Assembly: GCF_030345795.1 (NCBI RefSeq)
Contig: NZ_JAUALB010000001.1
Span: forward strand, 4,580,001 to 4,644,000
DNA from: Micromonospora sp. WMMA1363
Lineage (GTDB): Bacteria; Actinomycetota; Actinomycetes; Mycobacteriales; Micromonosporaceae
Direction of reading: 5' to 3'
Length of the DNA: 64,000 nucleotides
Numbering within the stretch: the first letter of the stretch is position 1; each line of letters starts with the position of its first letter. Of the stretch, positions 8,553 through 16,709 are shown one piece after another. The notes under the pieces were generated by a model. The model saw only the letters and a program-made list of their open reading frames with translations. It was not told the origin of the DNA and searched no databases. The translations under genes were made by a program, and so were the position numbers.

Positions 8553-8906
8553 TCACTCCTCGGCGGGCAGATCCGTCAGCGGGACGTCGAGGCGGACCGC
8601 GTCGGTGACGGCGGCGATCTGGTCGGCGAGCACGTAGACCGCGCCGGTGCTGACCTGGTCGGTGGAGACCTTCAAGTAGCCCGCGTGCCGCAGTCGGGCC
8701 GCCAGGTCGGCCGGGACGTCCGGCTCCTCGGTGGCGGTGGACTCGATCAGTTCGTCCAGGCTGCTGCCCGGGTCGGCGGTCGGCGCCTGCACGGTCACCG
8801 CGTTCGGGTCACCGCGCTGGACCAGGTCCACGGTGCCGATATTGGTACCGGCGGCGTCGAGTACCCGCATGCCGGTGGTGACCCGGGAGAGGACCGGTTG
8901 ACTCAT
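8553..8906 (-). CDS. PRC-barrel-like small conserved protein
   Basis: A 117-residue protein starting at ATG 8906 (SQPVLSRVTTGMRVLDAAG). The opening resembles a PRC-barrel or DUF2171-type fold (VLDAAGTNIGTVDLVQ), and the C-terminal half has a second similar strand pattern (YLKVSTDQVSTGAVYVLADQ). PRC-barrel proteins often bind RNA or photosynthetic and stress complexes, but the role here is unknown. The frame stays open further upstream without a better start; the arginine-rich extension up to 9161 does not look like real protein. It overlaps no neighbour. Confidence 0.7.
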   Translation of the reverse strand: MSQPVLSRVTTGMRVLDAAGTNIGTVDLVQRGDPNAVTVQAPTADPGSSLDELIESTATEEPDVPADLAARLRHAGYLKVSTDQVSTGAVYVLADQIAAVTDAVRLDVPLTDLPAEE

Positions 8907-8935
8907 ACCAGCGCGGTTCCCGGCCGTTCCGCGCG

Positions 8936-9181
8936 CTAAACGCCGCCCCAGCCGCCCGGCGGGCGGGGGGACAGTTCGCGCCACGTGTCGGTGCCGTGGA
9001 GCAGGGCCCGGACCGTCTCCTCGGCCTCGTCGGCGCTGCCGTACTCGTAGAACCGCGAGACCCCCTCCGACCCGCCGGCGCGCTGCTCGACGTACCACCG
9101 GTCGGCGTCGACCCGGAGGAAGACGTCCCGCCGGGCCAGGCGGCCCCATTTCCCGTTCCACCAGTGCTTTCGCTGCTCCAT
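8936..9181 (-). CDS. Small conserved actinobacterial protein of unknown function
   Basis: An 81-residue protein from ATG 9181 (MEQRKHWWNGKWGRLARRD), or 88 residues if the in-frame ATG at 9202 is used. Neither start has a clear ribosome-binding site. It is rich in Trp and charged residues (RVDADRWYVEQRAGG, YGSADEAEETVRALL), has no signal or membrane segment, and looks like a compact globular domain. It lies directly upstream of the PRC-barrel-like gene on the same strand, 29 bases away, so they may be co-transcribed. No function can be assigned. Confidence 0.6.
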   Translation of the reverse strand: MEQRKHWWNGKWGRLARRDVFLRVDADRWYVEQRAGGSEGVSRFYEYGSADEAEETVRALLHGTDTWRELSPRPPGGWGGV

Positions 9182-9217
9182 GGGGGGAACTCTATCGAAC
9201 ATGCGTACGAAGAAATG

Positions 9218-9246
9218 CGGCCCCCGCGGGATTCCCGCGGGGGCCG
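9218..9246 (-). terminator. Intrinsic terminator downstream of mscL
   Basis: A perfect 13-bp stem (9218-9230 with 9234-9246, CGGCCCCCGCGGG) with a three-base loop. In the minus direction a T-rich stretch follows (CATTTCTT). It lies 16 bases beyond the mscL stop. Confidence 0.85.
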
Positions 9247-9262
9247 GTGGGTGCGTGCCGCG

Positions 9263-9721
9263 TCAGTGCCTGGTGGGCGGTTCCTCCCGCCGGCCAATCG
9301 CGTCGTCGAGGGCGCCGCGTTGCTGGGCGGGGGTGGTGCGGCCGGCCGCGGACAGGGCGTCCCGGATCTCGGTGAGCAGCTTGATCTCCTCGCTCGGCGC
9401 CTTCGGCGGCGGCTCCTCACCGCGCTGCCGGCGCTCGGCCAACGTGTTCATCGGGAACACGACCAGGTAGTACAGGGCCGTGGCGATGAGCAGGAAGGTG
9501 ATGGCCGCGTTGACGAACGCGGCCCACTCGAAGGTCTGACCGCCGATCTTCCACGTGCCGGCGGTCAGCTCGGAACGGCCGTCGATCAGCTTGACCAGTG
9601 GGTTCAGGAACGATTCGGTGAACTGGGTGACCAGGCTGGTGAAGGCGGCGCCGATGACGACGCCGACCGCCAGGTCGACGACGTTCCCTCGCATGACGAA
9701 GTCTTTGAAGCCCTTGAGCAT
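9263..9721 (-). CDS. mscL: Large-conductance mechanosensitive channel MscL
   Basis: A 152-residue channel starting at ATG 9721 (MLKGFKDFVMRGNVVDLAVG). The first transmembrane helix and pore region (LAVGVVIGAAFTSLV, then FTESFLNPLVKL) and the second helix (FVNAAITFLLIATALYYLVVFPMN) are present, followed by a charged cytoplasmic helix. It forms a homopentamer that opens at near-lytic membrane tension. The length is normal. The ATG was preferred over the longer upstream frame because the family starts with MLKGF. A strong terminator follows. Confidence 0.96.
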   Translation of the reverse strand: MLKGFKDFVMRGNVVDLAVGVVIGAAFTSLVTQFTESFLNPLVKLIDGRSELTAGTWKIGGQTFEWAAFVNAAITFLLIATALYYLVVFPMNTLAERRQRGEEPPPKAPSEEIKLLTEIRDALSAAGRTTPAQQRGALDDAIGRREEPPTRH

Positions 9722-9761
9722 CCGTACTCCCGAGGTGTCCGATTCTTCGGTCCGGCACAAC

Positions 9762-10445
9762 CTATGCCTCGGACGGATGCTCCAGAAAGGCGCCGGCTTC
9801 GATGGCTGCCCGGTCCGCGTCGCCGGCCCGGATCGCATCCACCAGTCGGGAATGGTCGACGTAGCGCTCCGGCTCCAGCGTGGCGCCCATCGAATGGGTC
9901 AGGGTGCTGCGCAGCGCGGCGCCGACCGAGGCGTACAGCTCAGCGAGCATGCCGTTGTGTGCGGCGGCGACGACGGCGGCGTGCAGCGCGGCGTCGGCCT
10001 CCACGAACTCGTCGACCCGGCCGCCGCGCCACGCCGCCTCCCGGGCGGCGAGTGCGCCGTCGAGCGCCGCCAGGTCCTCGACGGTACGCCGTAGCGCGGC
10101 CAGTCGGGCGGCTTCCACCTCGAAGGCGCGCCGCACCTCGACCACCTCGACCATCCGGTCGTCGGTGAGCCGGCGGGCCACCACCGGGGCCAACTCGTCG
10201 GTCGACACCACGTACGTCCCCGAGCCCTGCCGGCAGTCCAGCACCCCGGCGTGCACCAGGGCGCGGACCGCCTCGCGCACGGTGTTGCGGCCGACGCCGA
10301 GGGTCGCCACCAGTTGCGGCTCGGTCGGGATCCGGCCGCCCACCGGCCACTCGCCGCCCAGGATCCGCTTTCGGAGCTGCGCGATCGTCTCCTGCACCCG
10401 CCGGCCGCGCGGCGGCGTGGCGGCGGCATCAGCCACGGGTGGCAC
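9762..10445 (-). CDS. GntR-family transcriptional regulator, FadR subfamily
   Basis: A 227-residue regulator with an N-terminal winged helix (IPTEPQLVATLGVGRNTVREAVRAL, then GSGTYVV) and an all-helical FCD effector domain with candidate metal/ligand-binding residues (DAALHAAVVAAAHN, YVDHSRLVDAI). FadR-type proteins usually repress nearby metabolic or transport genes until a small carboxylate binds. The gene is divergent from the MFS gene with only 50 bases between starts, so it probably controls that transporter and itself. The ligand is unknown. Confidence 0.9.
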   Translation of the reverse strand: MPPVADAAATPPRGRRVQETIAQLRKRILGGEWPVGGRIPTEPQLVATLGVGRNTVREAVRALVHAGVLDCRQGSGTYVVSTDELAPVVARRLTDDRMVEVVEVRRAFEVEAARLAALRRTVEDLAALDGALAAREAAWRGGRVDEFVEADAALHAAVVAAAHNGMLAELYASVGAALRSTLTHSMGATLEPERYVDHSRLVDAIRAGDADRAAIEAGAFLEHPSEA

Positions 10446-10495
10446 TGGTTACAACCCCTGCCGAAAATTCATCCCATGATTGTAGGTTCGACCCC
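10446..10495. promoter_or_regulatory. Divergent promoter/operator between the FadR-type regulator and MFS gene
   Basis: This 50-base gap serves two divergent genes. It holds GGTTACAACC (overlapping its left edge) and a second GGTTCGACC near the MFS start, each a short GGT..ACC palindrome, plus TACAA and TTGTA arms 26 bases apart. A FadR-type operator is expected here, but none of these matches a consensus well. No ribosome-binding site is visible before the MFS start. Confidence 0.3.
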
Positions 10496-11833
10496 ATGAC
10501 TCCGCCACCACCCCCCACCGTCACGCCCACCCACCCGCGGAGGGGGCGGAAGCGCGGAAAGCGTGGCTCCGGGAACGCCGAACCGGCCTCTTTCCCGGAA
10601 AGCGCGCGTTCCCCGGAAAGCGCGCGCACGGCGACGGTGGCGGAAAACGGCGTGCTGCGCGGGGGTGCGCTCGTGCTGGTCGGGATGCTGCTGGTCGCGG
10701 TGAACCTGCGGGCCGCCGTCACCAGCCTGGGGGCGTTGCTCGACGAGGTGCGGACCGGGCTGGGGCTCTCCGGGGCGATGGCCGGTCTCGTCACGACCCT
10801 GCCGACGATCGCGTTCGCCGGGCTCGGTGCGCTCACCCCGTGGCTGGTCCGCCGCGTCGCCCCGGCCCGGGTGCTGGTGGTCGCCATGCTCGCGCTCGCC
10901 GCCGGCCAGGTGTTGCGGGTGGTCACCGGCTCGGCGCTGGTCTTCGTGCTCACCAGCGCGTTGGCGCTGGCCGGGATCGCGGTGGCGAACATCCTGCTGC
11001 CGATGCTGGTCAAGCAGCACTTCCCGGGCCGTACCGGGTTGGTCACCGGGGCGTACACGATGGCGCTGACCGTGGGCACGACGGTGGCCTCCGCGTCGGC
11101 GGTGCCGGTCGCGCACGCCTTCGGCTCGTGGCGGGTCGGGCTCGGCATCTGGGCGGGGCTGGCCGCGGTGGCAGTTCTCCCATGGGTGCCGCTGGCACTG
11201 CGGGCCGGCGCGGTCACGTGGCGGGCGGCCCGGACGGCGACCACCACCACACGGGTGCGGCCGGCCCGGACCCGGCTCGGCTGGGCGATGGCGGTGTACT
11301 TCGGCACGCAGTCGCTGAGCGGGTACGCGATCATGGGCTGGTTGGCGCAGCTGTTCCGGGACGCCGGGTACCGGCCGGAGACCGCCGGCCTGCTGCTCGC
11401 CGGGGTGACCGCCCTGGGCGTGCCGATCGCGCTGCTGATGCCGACGCTGGCCGGGCGGATGCGGACGCTGCGACCCCTGGTGCTGTCGCTGACCGCCGCG
11501 TCGACGCTCGCCTACCTGGGGCTGGCGCTGGCGCCGCACGGCGGCGCGATGCTCTGGGTCGCCCTGCTGGCGGTCGGGCAGGGAGCCTTCCCGCTGGTCC
11601 TCACGACCATCGGGCTGCGGGCCCGCACCGCCGAGGGGACGGTGGCGCTGTCGGCGTTCGCGCAGAGCGTCGGCTACGTCATCGCGGCCCTCGGGCCGCT
11701 GCTGGTCGGTGTCCTCTACGAGGCCACCGCCGGTTGGACCGCGCCGATCGGGTTTCTCCTGGCGGCCCTGACGGTGCAGACCGGTGCGGGGCTGGTTATC
11801 GCCCGTCCCCGGTACGTCGAGGACGAGACCTGA
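10496..11833 (+). CDS. MFS transporter, CynX/NimT-like
   Basis: A 445-residue membrane protein from ATG 10496. After a long basic, Pro-rich cytoplasmic N-terminus of about 55 residues come 12 predicted hydrophobic helices. The first, LLVAVNLRAAVTSLGALLDE, and ALAGIAVANILLPMLVKQHF are characteristic of the cyanate/nitroimidazole-transporter-like branch. The substrate is not evident. The FadR-type regulator next door suggests induction by a substrate-related metabolite. It ends 4 bases before the convergent STAS gene, so transcription from the two must collide or share a terminator; no hairpin is visible. Confidence 0.88.
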   Translation: MTPPPPPTVTPTHPRRGRKRGKRGSGNAEPASFPESARSPESARTATVAENGVLRGGALVLVGMLLVAVNLRAAVTSLGALLDEVRTGLGLSGAMAGLVTTLPTIAFAGLGALTPWLVRRVAPARVLVVAMLALAAGQVLRVVTGSALVFVLTSALALAGIAVANILLPMLVKQHFPGRTGLVTGAYTMALTVGTTVASASAVPVAHAFGSWRVGLGIWAGLAAVAVLPWVPLALRAGAVTWRAARTATTTTRVRPARTRLGWAMAVYFGTQSLSGYAIMGWLAQLFRDAGYRPETAGLLLAGVTALGVPIALLMPTLAGRMRTLRPLVLSLTAASTLAYLGLALAPHGGAMLWVALLAVGQGAFPLVLTTIGLRARTAEGTVALSAFAQSVGYVIAALGPLLVGVLYEATAGWTAPIGFLLAALTVQTGAGLVIARPRYVEDET

Positions 11834-11836
11834 CGG

Positions 11837-12193
11837 TCAGGGGGAGGTGGGAGTGGGGTCACCCGCGACGGCCTGCTCGACGGTCCGGTAGGTGTGCAGC
11901 ACCTCGACGAGCCCGCTGACCTCCAGGATGCGCAGCACCCCTCGCTGCGGGGCGGCCAGCCGGACCACACCGCCGGCCTCGTCGCAGCTGTTCTTGGCGC
12001 GGACGAAGACGGACAGCCCGGTGGAGTCGCAGAACGAGAGGTCGCCCAGGTCGAAGACCAGCCGGCTGCGGCCCTTGTCCAGCAGGTCGGTGATCTGGTC
12101 CTGCAACTGCGGTGCGGTCGCCATGTCCAGCTCGCCCGCGACCGACACGACGACGACGTTGCCGCGCTGTTCCGTCTGCACTGTCAAGGACAT
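11837..12193 (-). CDS. STAS-domain anti-sigma factor antagonist
   Basis: A 118-residue single STAS domain (VVVVSVAGELDMATAPQLQD) with the phosphorylation loop FCDSTGLSVFV, whose Ser is the usual target of an anti-sigma kinase. The unphosphorylated form binds the kinase and frees its sigma factor. RBS GGGAGG lies 8 bases before ATG 12193. No cognate anti-sigma gene is adjacent; the SpoIIE/RsbW-like fusion at 20-22 kb could be a partner. Upstream, 12194-12455 has no gene. Confidence 0.9.
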   Translation of the reverse strand: MSLTVQTEQRGNVVVVSVAGELDMATAPQLQDQITDLLDKGRSRLVFDLGDLSFCDSTGLSVFVRAKNSCDEAGGVVRLAAPQRGVLRILEVSGLVEVLHTYRTVEQAVAGDPTPTSP

Positions 12194-12455
12194 TCGCCAG
12201 ACCTCCCGTTATCGGGGAAACGGTATCCCACTGTCGGGCCGGTAGGCAGATCGGGAGCGCTTGCCCGGGGTCGTCGCCGTTCCCTTGCTTCGGGCACGTG
12301 GTTGACGAGCGTGCGGTAGGTCCACCCGGTCAGGCCGGAGGGGTGGTCACGTTTGCGAGTGGGGTGCGGTCCGGTGAGCGGGCGGGCATACGCCGTGGAG
12401 GTTGCGGCCGGTGACCACGCTGAACTCGACCCGCGGCGCCCGCGCTGTGGGTCCC

Positions 12456-12491
12456 TTGACAGCTGCTATTCGCTCAGTGAATAGTAGCGCC
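12456..12491 (+). promoter_or_regulatory. padR operon promoter with overlapping palindromic operator
   Basis: TTGACA at 12456-12461, then after 18 bases AATAGT at 12480-12485, six bases before the GTG start at 12492, so the transcript is probably leaderless. A 19-bp imperfect palindrome, CTATTCGCTCAGTGAATAG (12466-12484), fills the spacer and enters the -10. This is the expected arrangement for PadR autorepression. Confidence 0.7.
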
Positions 12492-13028
12492 GTGTCCACA
12501 CCGCACGTCCTGCTCGGGCTGCTCGTGACCGGCGCCAAGCACGGTTACGAGTTGAAGCGCGCCCACGACGAGCGGCTGCCCCGGGCCCGGCCGTTGGCCT
12601 TCGGGCAGGTCTACGCCACGCTCGGCCGGTTGCAGCGCGACGGCCTCGTCGCCACCGCCGGCCAGGAGCGGGAGGGGGGTCCGGACCGCACCACGTACAC
12701 CCTCACCGACGCGGGTCGGGCCGCGCTGGACGGCTGGCTCGCCGAGGTCGAGCCGCCCATGCCCTACGTCGCCAGCACACTCTTCGCGAAGGTCGCGGTG
12801 GCGCTGCTGGTCGCCGACGTGGACCGGGCCCGCGACTGGCTGGTCGCCCAGCGCCGAGCCCACATCCAGCGGCTGCGTGAGCTGACCGCCGCCAAGTCCG
12901 CCCCGTCGGCCACGCTCGACGACGTCGTCGCCCTCGACTTCGCCATCACCCACCTCGACGCCGACCTGCGGTGGCTGCACACCACCCTGGAACGGGTCGC
13001 CGACTGGCACCGGGAGGTGCACTCGTGA
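12492..13028 (+). CDS. PadR-family transcriptional regulator
   Basis: A 178-residue regulator from GTG 12492 (STPHVLLGLLVTGAKHGYEL), typical of PadR winged-helix proteins, with RAHDERLPRARPLAFGQVYATLGRL as the DNA-binding part and a helical C-terminal dimerisation domain. The start was chosen because it falls where the family begins and directly after a good promoter. It overlaps the next gene at GTGA and so leads a three-gene operon with an ABC exporter. PadR proteins usually repress such exporters until a toxic ligand binds. Confidence 0.92.
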   Translation: MSTPHVLLGLLVTGAKHGYELKRAHDERLPRARPLAFGQVYATLGRLQRDGLVATAGQEREGGPDRTTYTLTDAGRAALDGWLAEVEPPMPYVASTLFAKVAVALLVADVDRARDWLVAQRRAHIQRLRELTAAKSAPSATLDDVVALDFAITHLDADLRWLHTTLERVADWHREVHS

Positions 13029-13726
13029 CGCAACTACAGGCCAGCGGAGTGGTCAAGGCATACGGGCCGACGTCCGCCCTACGCGGGGTCACGCTTGACG
13101 TGGCCGAGGGCGAGATCGTGGCGGTGGTCGGGCCGAGTGGCAGCGGGAAGTCCACGCTGCTGTATTGCCTCGCCGGCATCCTGCGCCCGGACGCGGGCGC
13201 GGTGACGTGGCGCGGCCATCGGCTCGACACCTGGTCCGAGGCGGCGCGCTCGCAGCTGCGACGGACGGAGTTCGGGGTGTTGTTCCAGTTCGGTCAGCTC
13301 GTCGCCGAGCTGACCGCGGCGGAGAACGTCGCCCTGCCGCTGCTGCTCGCCGGCACGGGGCGGCGAGCAGCGCGGACGGCGGCCCTGACCTGCCTGGAGC
13401 GGTTCGGCGTGGCGGAGCTGGCGGATACCCCGCCGGGCAAGATGTCCGGCGGGCAGCAACAGCGTTGCGCCGCCGCCCGCGCGCTGGTCACCGAGCCGCG
13501 GGTGCTGTTCGCGGACGAGCCCACCGGTGCCCTGGACACGCTGACCGGTGAGCAGGTCCTGCGGCAACTTGTCCGGCTCGCCCGCGACCAGGGCACGGCG
13601 GTCATCCTGGTCACCCATGAGCCGCGTATCGCCGCGTACGCCGACCGTGAGGTCGTCCTGCGGGACGGCCTCGTCGACCACGGTGGCCTCGGGCTCGACG
13701 TGCCGCTGCTCGGGGAGCGGCCGTGA
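13025..13726 (+). CDS. ABC transporter ATP-binding protein (LolD/MacB type)
   Basis: A 233-residue ATPase starting at GTG 13025 inside the padR stop. Walker A VVGPSGSGKSTLLYCLAG, Q-loop FQFGQLVAELTAAENV, signature MSGGQQQRCAAARAL, Walker B VLFADEPTGALD and switch His VTHEP are all intact. It pairs with the FtsX-like permease that overlaps its stop. Such pairs usually export peptides, antibiotics or lipoproteins, or act as mechanotransmission devices, rather than import. Confidence 0.95.
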   Translation: MTQLQASGVVKAYGPTSALRGVTLDVAEGEIVAVVGPSGSGKSTLLYCLAGILRPDAGAVTWRGHRLDTWSEAARSQLRRTEFGVLFQFGQLVAELTAAENVALPLLLAGTGRRAARTAALTCLERFGVAELADTPPGKMSGGQQQRCAAARALVTEPRVLFADEPTGALDTLTGEQVLRQLVRLARDQGTAVILVTHEPRIAAYADREVVLRDGLVDHGGLGLDVPLLGERP

Positions 13727-15240
13727 GGCCGTGGGCCGCGCTCCGCCTGGCACTCGTGGGCACTCGCACCGACGCGGCCCGGGTGACGTTGACCGCGCTC
13801 AGCGCGGCGCTGGCCACCCTTGCCGGGCTGGCCGCGCTGACCGTGCTGGCCATCCCGACGCCGCACGGTGCGGCCGGCTATCCCCGCTGGTCCGAGCAGT
13901 ACAGCAATGCCCTGCTCCGGGAGCCCGGGCTCCGCGGCGGAACGGCGTTCGCGTTGCTGTTGCTCACGATCCCGGTCCTGGCGTTGGCCGGTCAGTGCGC
14001 CCGGCTCGGCGCGCCCGCCCGGGACCGCCGGTTGGCCGCGTTCAGGTTGGCCGGCGCCACGCCGGGCCAGGTGACCTGGATCGCTGTGCTGGAGTCCGGG
14101 CTGGCGAGCCTGATCGGCGCGTTCGCCGGATTGGGGGTGTACCTGGGCGGCCGAGAACTGCTGCACCGGCCGGACCACCGGGGGCAACTCGCGTTGCCGA
14201 CCGACGTGCTACCCCCGGCGGCTGCCGTGACCGCGGTCGTCCTCGGACTACCGCTGGTGGCGGCCGTGGCCACCGCGTTCCTGCTGCGCCGGGTCCGCAC
14301 CACGCCGTTCGGCGTGGTGCGCCGGACACGCGTCCGGGGGCCGCGACCGTGGCCAGGCGCGCTGATCGTGCTGGGGCTGGCCATGTTCAGCGTGTACCGG
14401 CCGATCGAGCTCTGGCACGCCCGGCGCGGCAACGAGCCGCCGGAGTGGCTGCTACCGACCCTGCTGATCGCGGGCGGGCTGACCGCCACGGTCGGCGTGG
14501 TGATCGGGACCGGGTGGATCTCGTACGCCGTAGGCCGGCTACTGCACCGGTACGCGCGGCGTCCCGCCGTGCTGCTCGCCGCCCGGCGGCTGACCGTTGA
14601 TCCGTGGGCCGGCAGCCGGACCCTCGCCGCCCTGTTGGCGGCGCTGCTCTTCGGGGCGGGAGCCGCGGGCCTACGGGCCCACTTCGAGGCGGCGAATGCG
14701 CTGTCGGATCGTGGGCTTGGTAGCCTGGCCGGTGGCGACGACTTCTATCTCAACACGATGGACCTGGTCGACCTCGCGGTCTCCGTGGCGATCGCGATCG
14801 CCGCCGGCGGGCTGCTGGTCGCCGTGGTGGAGGGCATCACTGCCCGGCGGCGCACGTACGCGGCGCTGGTCGCCGCCGGGGTGCCCCGGGGCACGCTGGG
14901 CCGGGCGGTCGGGTGGCAGGCGCTCGCCCCAGCCGTTCCCGCGATCGTCGTCGCTCTCACCGTCGGGCTCCTGCTTGCCCGTGGCCTGTTCCGCGCTCCG
15001 TCCGGCGGCGGCTACAAGCAGACGATCTGCGACGCGGGGCCGGTGTGCGAGGACCCGGTCACCCAGGCGGCACACACCCGTACCGAGTGGGTGCCGGAGG
15101 TGACCGTGTCGCCGGCCGTACCCCTGGAACAGTTGGCGGCGCTCGGTGGCGGTGCCGTGGCCGCGGTGCTGGTGACGGTCGCGGCCGGTGTTCTCGTCCT
15201 GCACACCAGCACGGCGGTGGAGGAACTCCGGACCGCCTGA
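13723..15240 (+). CDS. FtsX-like ABC transporter permease
   Basis: A 505-residue membrane protein from GTG 13723, overlapping the ATPase stop. It has two FtsX-type blocks: an N-terminal helix, then three-helix groups around 75-200 and 360-500 (IPVLALAGQCARLGAPARDR, then VSVAIAIAAGGLLVAVVEG and RTYAALVAAGVPRGTLGRAV). An extracellular loop near 430-465 contains two Cys (ICDAGPVCEDP) that could form a disulfide. Together with the upstream ATPase it makes a complete PadR-controlled transporter, probably exporting or sensing a hydrophobic toxic compound. Confidence 0.9.
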   Translation: MRPWAALRLALVGTRTDAARVTLTALSAALATLAGLAALTVLAIPTPHGAAGYPRWSEQYSNALLREPGLRGGTAFALLLLTIPVLALAGQCARLGAPARDRRLAAFRLAGATPGQVTWIAVLESGLASLIGAFAGLGVYLGGRELLHRPDHRGQLALPTDVLPPAAAVTAVVLGLPLVAAVATAFLLRRVRTTPFGVVRRTRVRGPRPWPGALIVLGLAMFSVYRPIELWHARRGNEPPEWLLPTLLIAGGLTATVGVVIGTGWISYAVGRLLHRYARRPAVLLAARRLTVDPWAGSRTLAALLAALLFGAGAAGLRAHFEAANALSDRGLGSLAGGDDFYLNTMDLVDLAVSVAIAIAAGGLLVAVVEGITARRRTYAALVAAGVPRGTLGRAVGWQALAPAVPAIVVALTVGLLLARGLFRAPSGGGYKQTICDAGPVCEDPVTQAAHTRTEWVPEVTVSPAVPLEQLAALGGGAVAAVLVTVAAGVLVLHTSTAVEELRTA

Positions 15241-15256
15241 TCGGGTTGGTCGGCGG

Positions 15257-15451
15257 TCAGTTCGCGCTGAACAGCCCGGCGGAGAGCGCGAGCAGCGAGC
15301 CGGCGGCGGCCGAACAGCAGCAGACGAGCAGGACGGCGACCACCGCGAGGATCGCCCAGACCCGCCGGTCCCGTGCCGCCGCACGCAGGCTCGACCGGGG
15401 TGCGTCCTCCGTTGGCCCGCCCGCTACCGGCCCACCCTCCGCCGTGCTCAC
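15257..15451 (-). CDS. Small single-pass membrane protein
   Basis: A 64-residue protein from GTG 15451 (STAEGGPVAGGPTEDAPRSS). A polar N-terminus and a basic stretch RAAARDRR precede a hydrophobic helix (VWAILAVVAVLLVCCCSAAAG) with three consecutive Cys, ending outside with a short tail. The Cys cluster could be palmitoylated or oxidised, but this is speculation. Long extensions upstream look non-coding. It is convergent with the ABC permease, 16 bases apart. The 231 bases to the dehydratase show no gene. Confidence 0.5.
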   Translation of the reverse strand: MSTAEGGPVAGGPTEDAPRSSLRAAARDRRVWAILAVVAVLLVCCCSAAAGSLLALSAGLFSAN

Positions 15452-15682
15452 CGCTTCGCCCCGATCACGCCGGCAGTCTAGGCGACCTGGAACCCGAGCA
15501 TCCCAATCATGATCGTGCTGCGGCCGGGGAGCATGTACCGGCACCGCCGGGACGGGCAGCCGACCCGGACGTGCGCGTGGCGCCATCCGGGCGAAACGGC
15601 GCCGGGGCCACCGTCTCCGCGAGCACGGTCGTGGCATGGGCGGGGCGGGCAGGCGGATGGTGGCGCCGGGCAGAATGGGGCG

Positions 15683-16620
15683 ATGAAGCTGGTGTCGATC
15701 GAGGACATCCGGCAGGCCGCCTCGGACGTCGCGGGCGCGGTCCTGCGTACCCCCTGATGCGGTCCCCGTGGGACGCGGACCTGTGGCTCAAGCCGGAAAG
15801 CCTGCAACCGGTCGGGTCGTTCAAGCTGCGGGGCGCGATCCACGCGATAGCCCGGCTCACGGCGACGCAGCGGGCGCGCGGGGTGGTCACCCACTCGTCG
15901 GGCAACCACGGGCTGGCCCTGGCGTACGCGGCGCGCGCCGCCGGCGTGCCGTGCCGGATCGTGGTGCCCGAGCGCGCTCCCGCGGTCAAGGTCGACCGGA
16001 TCCGGGCGCTCGGGGTCGAGGTGCTGACGGTGCCGCCGCCACGCCGTGAGTCGGCGGCGGAGCGGCTCGCGGCGGAGACCGGCGCGATGCTGGTGCCGCC
16101 GTTCGACGATCGGCGGATCATCGCCGGGCAGGGCACGATCGGCCTGGAGATCGTCGACGACCTGCCCGACGTCGACGTGGTGCTGGTACCGATCGGCGGT
16201 GGCGGGCTCTCGTCGGGCGTCGCGACGGCGGTGAGGGCGGTGCGACCGGCGGCGGTGGTGATCGGCGTCGAGCCCGAGCTGGCCGCCGACGCCCGGGACT
16301 CGCTGGCGGCGGGGTCGGTGGTGGCTTGGGGTGAGGAGCGCACCTACCGGACTGCGGCCGACGGGCTGCGCATGCCGCCGTCCGAGCTGACTCTCGCCCA
16401 CCTGAGGGAACGCCTCGACCGCATCGTGACCGTCACCGAGGCGGAGATCGGTGCCGCGATGGGCCGGCTGGTCCGCGACGCCCGGCTGGTGGTGGAGCCG
16501 AGTGCCGCCGTGGCTGTGGCCGCGTGTCTGTTTCGACCCGCCGAGCTGCCGAGCGGGCGTACGGTCGCCGTGGTGACCGGCGGCAACGTCGACCCGGCGG
16601 TGCTGGCGTCGGTGCTGTGA
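15683..16620 (+). pseudogene. Serine/threonine dehydratase, interrupted by a frameshift
   Basis: A PLP-dependent threonine/serine dehydratase that would be about 312 residues. It starts at ATG 15683 (MKLVSIEDIRQAASDVAGAV), but the frame stops at TGA 15755-15757 right after VLRTP. The rest (LWLKPESLQPVGSFKLRGA with the PLP Lys, SSGNHG, PIGGGGLSSG) continues in the next frame. The break is a run of five C at 15750-15754. One more C would restore a normal sequence, so it is either a recent single-base deletion or a sequencing error. The body is otherwise undecayed. The enzyme would deaminate Ser or Thr to a 2-oxo acid. Confidence 0.8.
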
Positions 16621-16648
16621 GGCGAGAGGTGCCGGCGGACGCGGTGAG

Positions 16649-16706
16649 GCGGTCAAGAAGGGCCCTTCCTGGCGCGTCCGCCTGGGGAAGGGCCCGTCCT
16701 GACCGC
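16649..16706. terminator. Bidirectional terminator between convergent genes
   Basis: A perfect 10-bp arm GGGCCCTTCC (16660-16669) pairs with 16686-16695, and an outer 7-bp arm GCGGTCA (16649-16655) pairs with 16700-16706. It lies between the dehydratase and the oligopeptidase genes, which converge here. Confidence 0.85.
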
Positions 16707-16709
16707 GGC

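Noticed and set aside
9762..9838. Longer MscL reading from 9838
   Set aside because: The family starts with MLKGF at 9721, and the extension would overlap the FadR-type gene.
10480..10496. GGTTCGACCCC, resembling a tRNA T-arm
   Set aside because: No acceptor, D or anticodon arms can be folded around it, and it lies in a 50-base divergent promoter.
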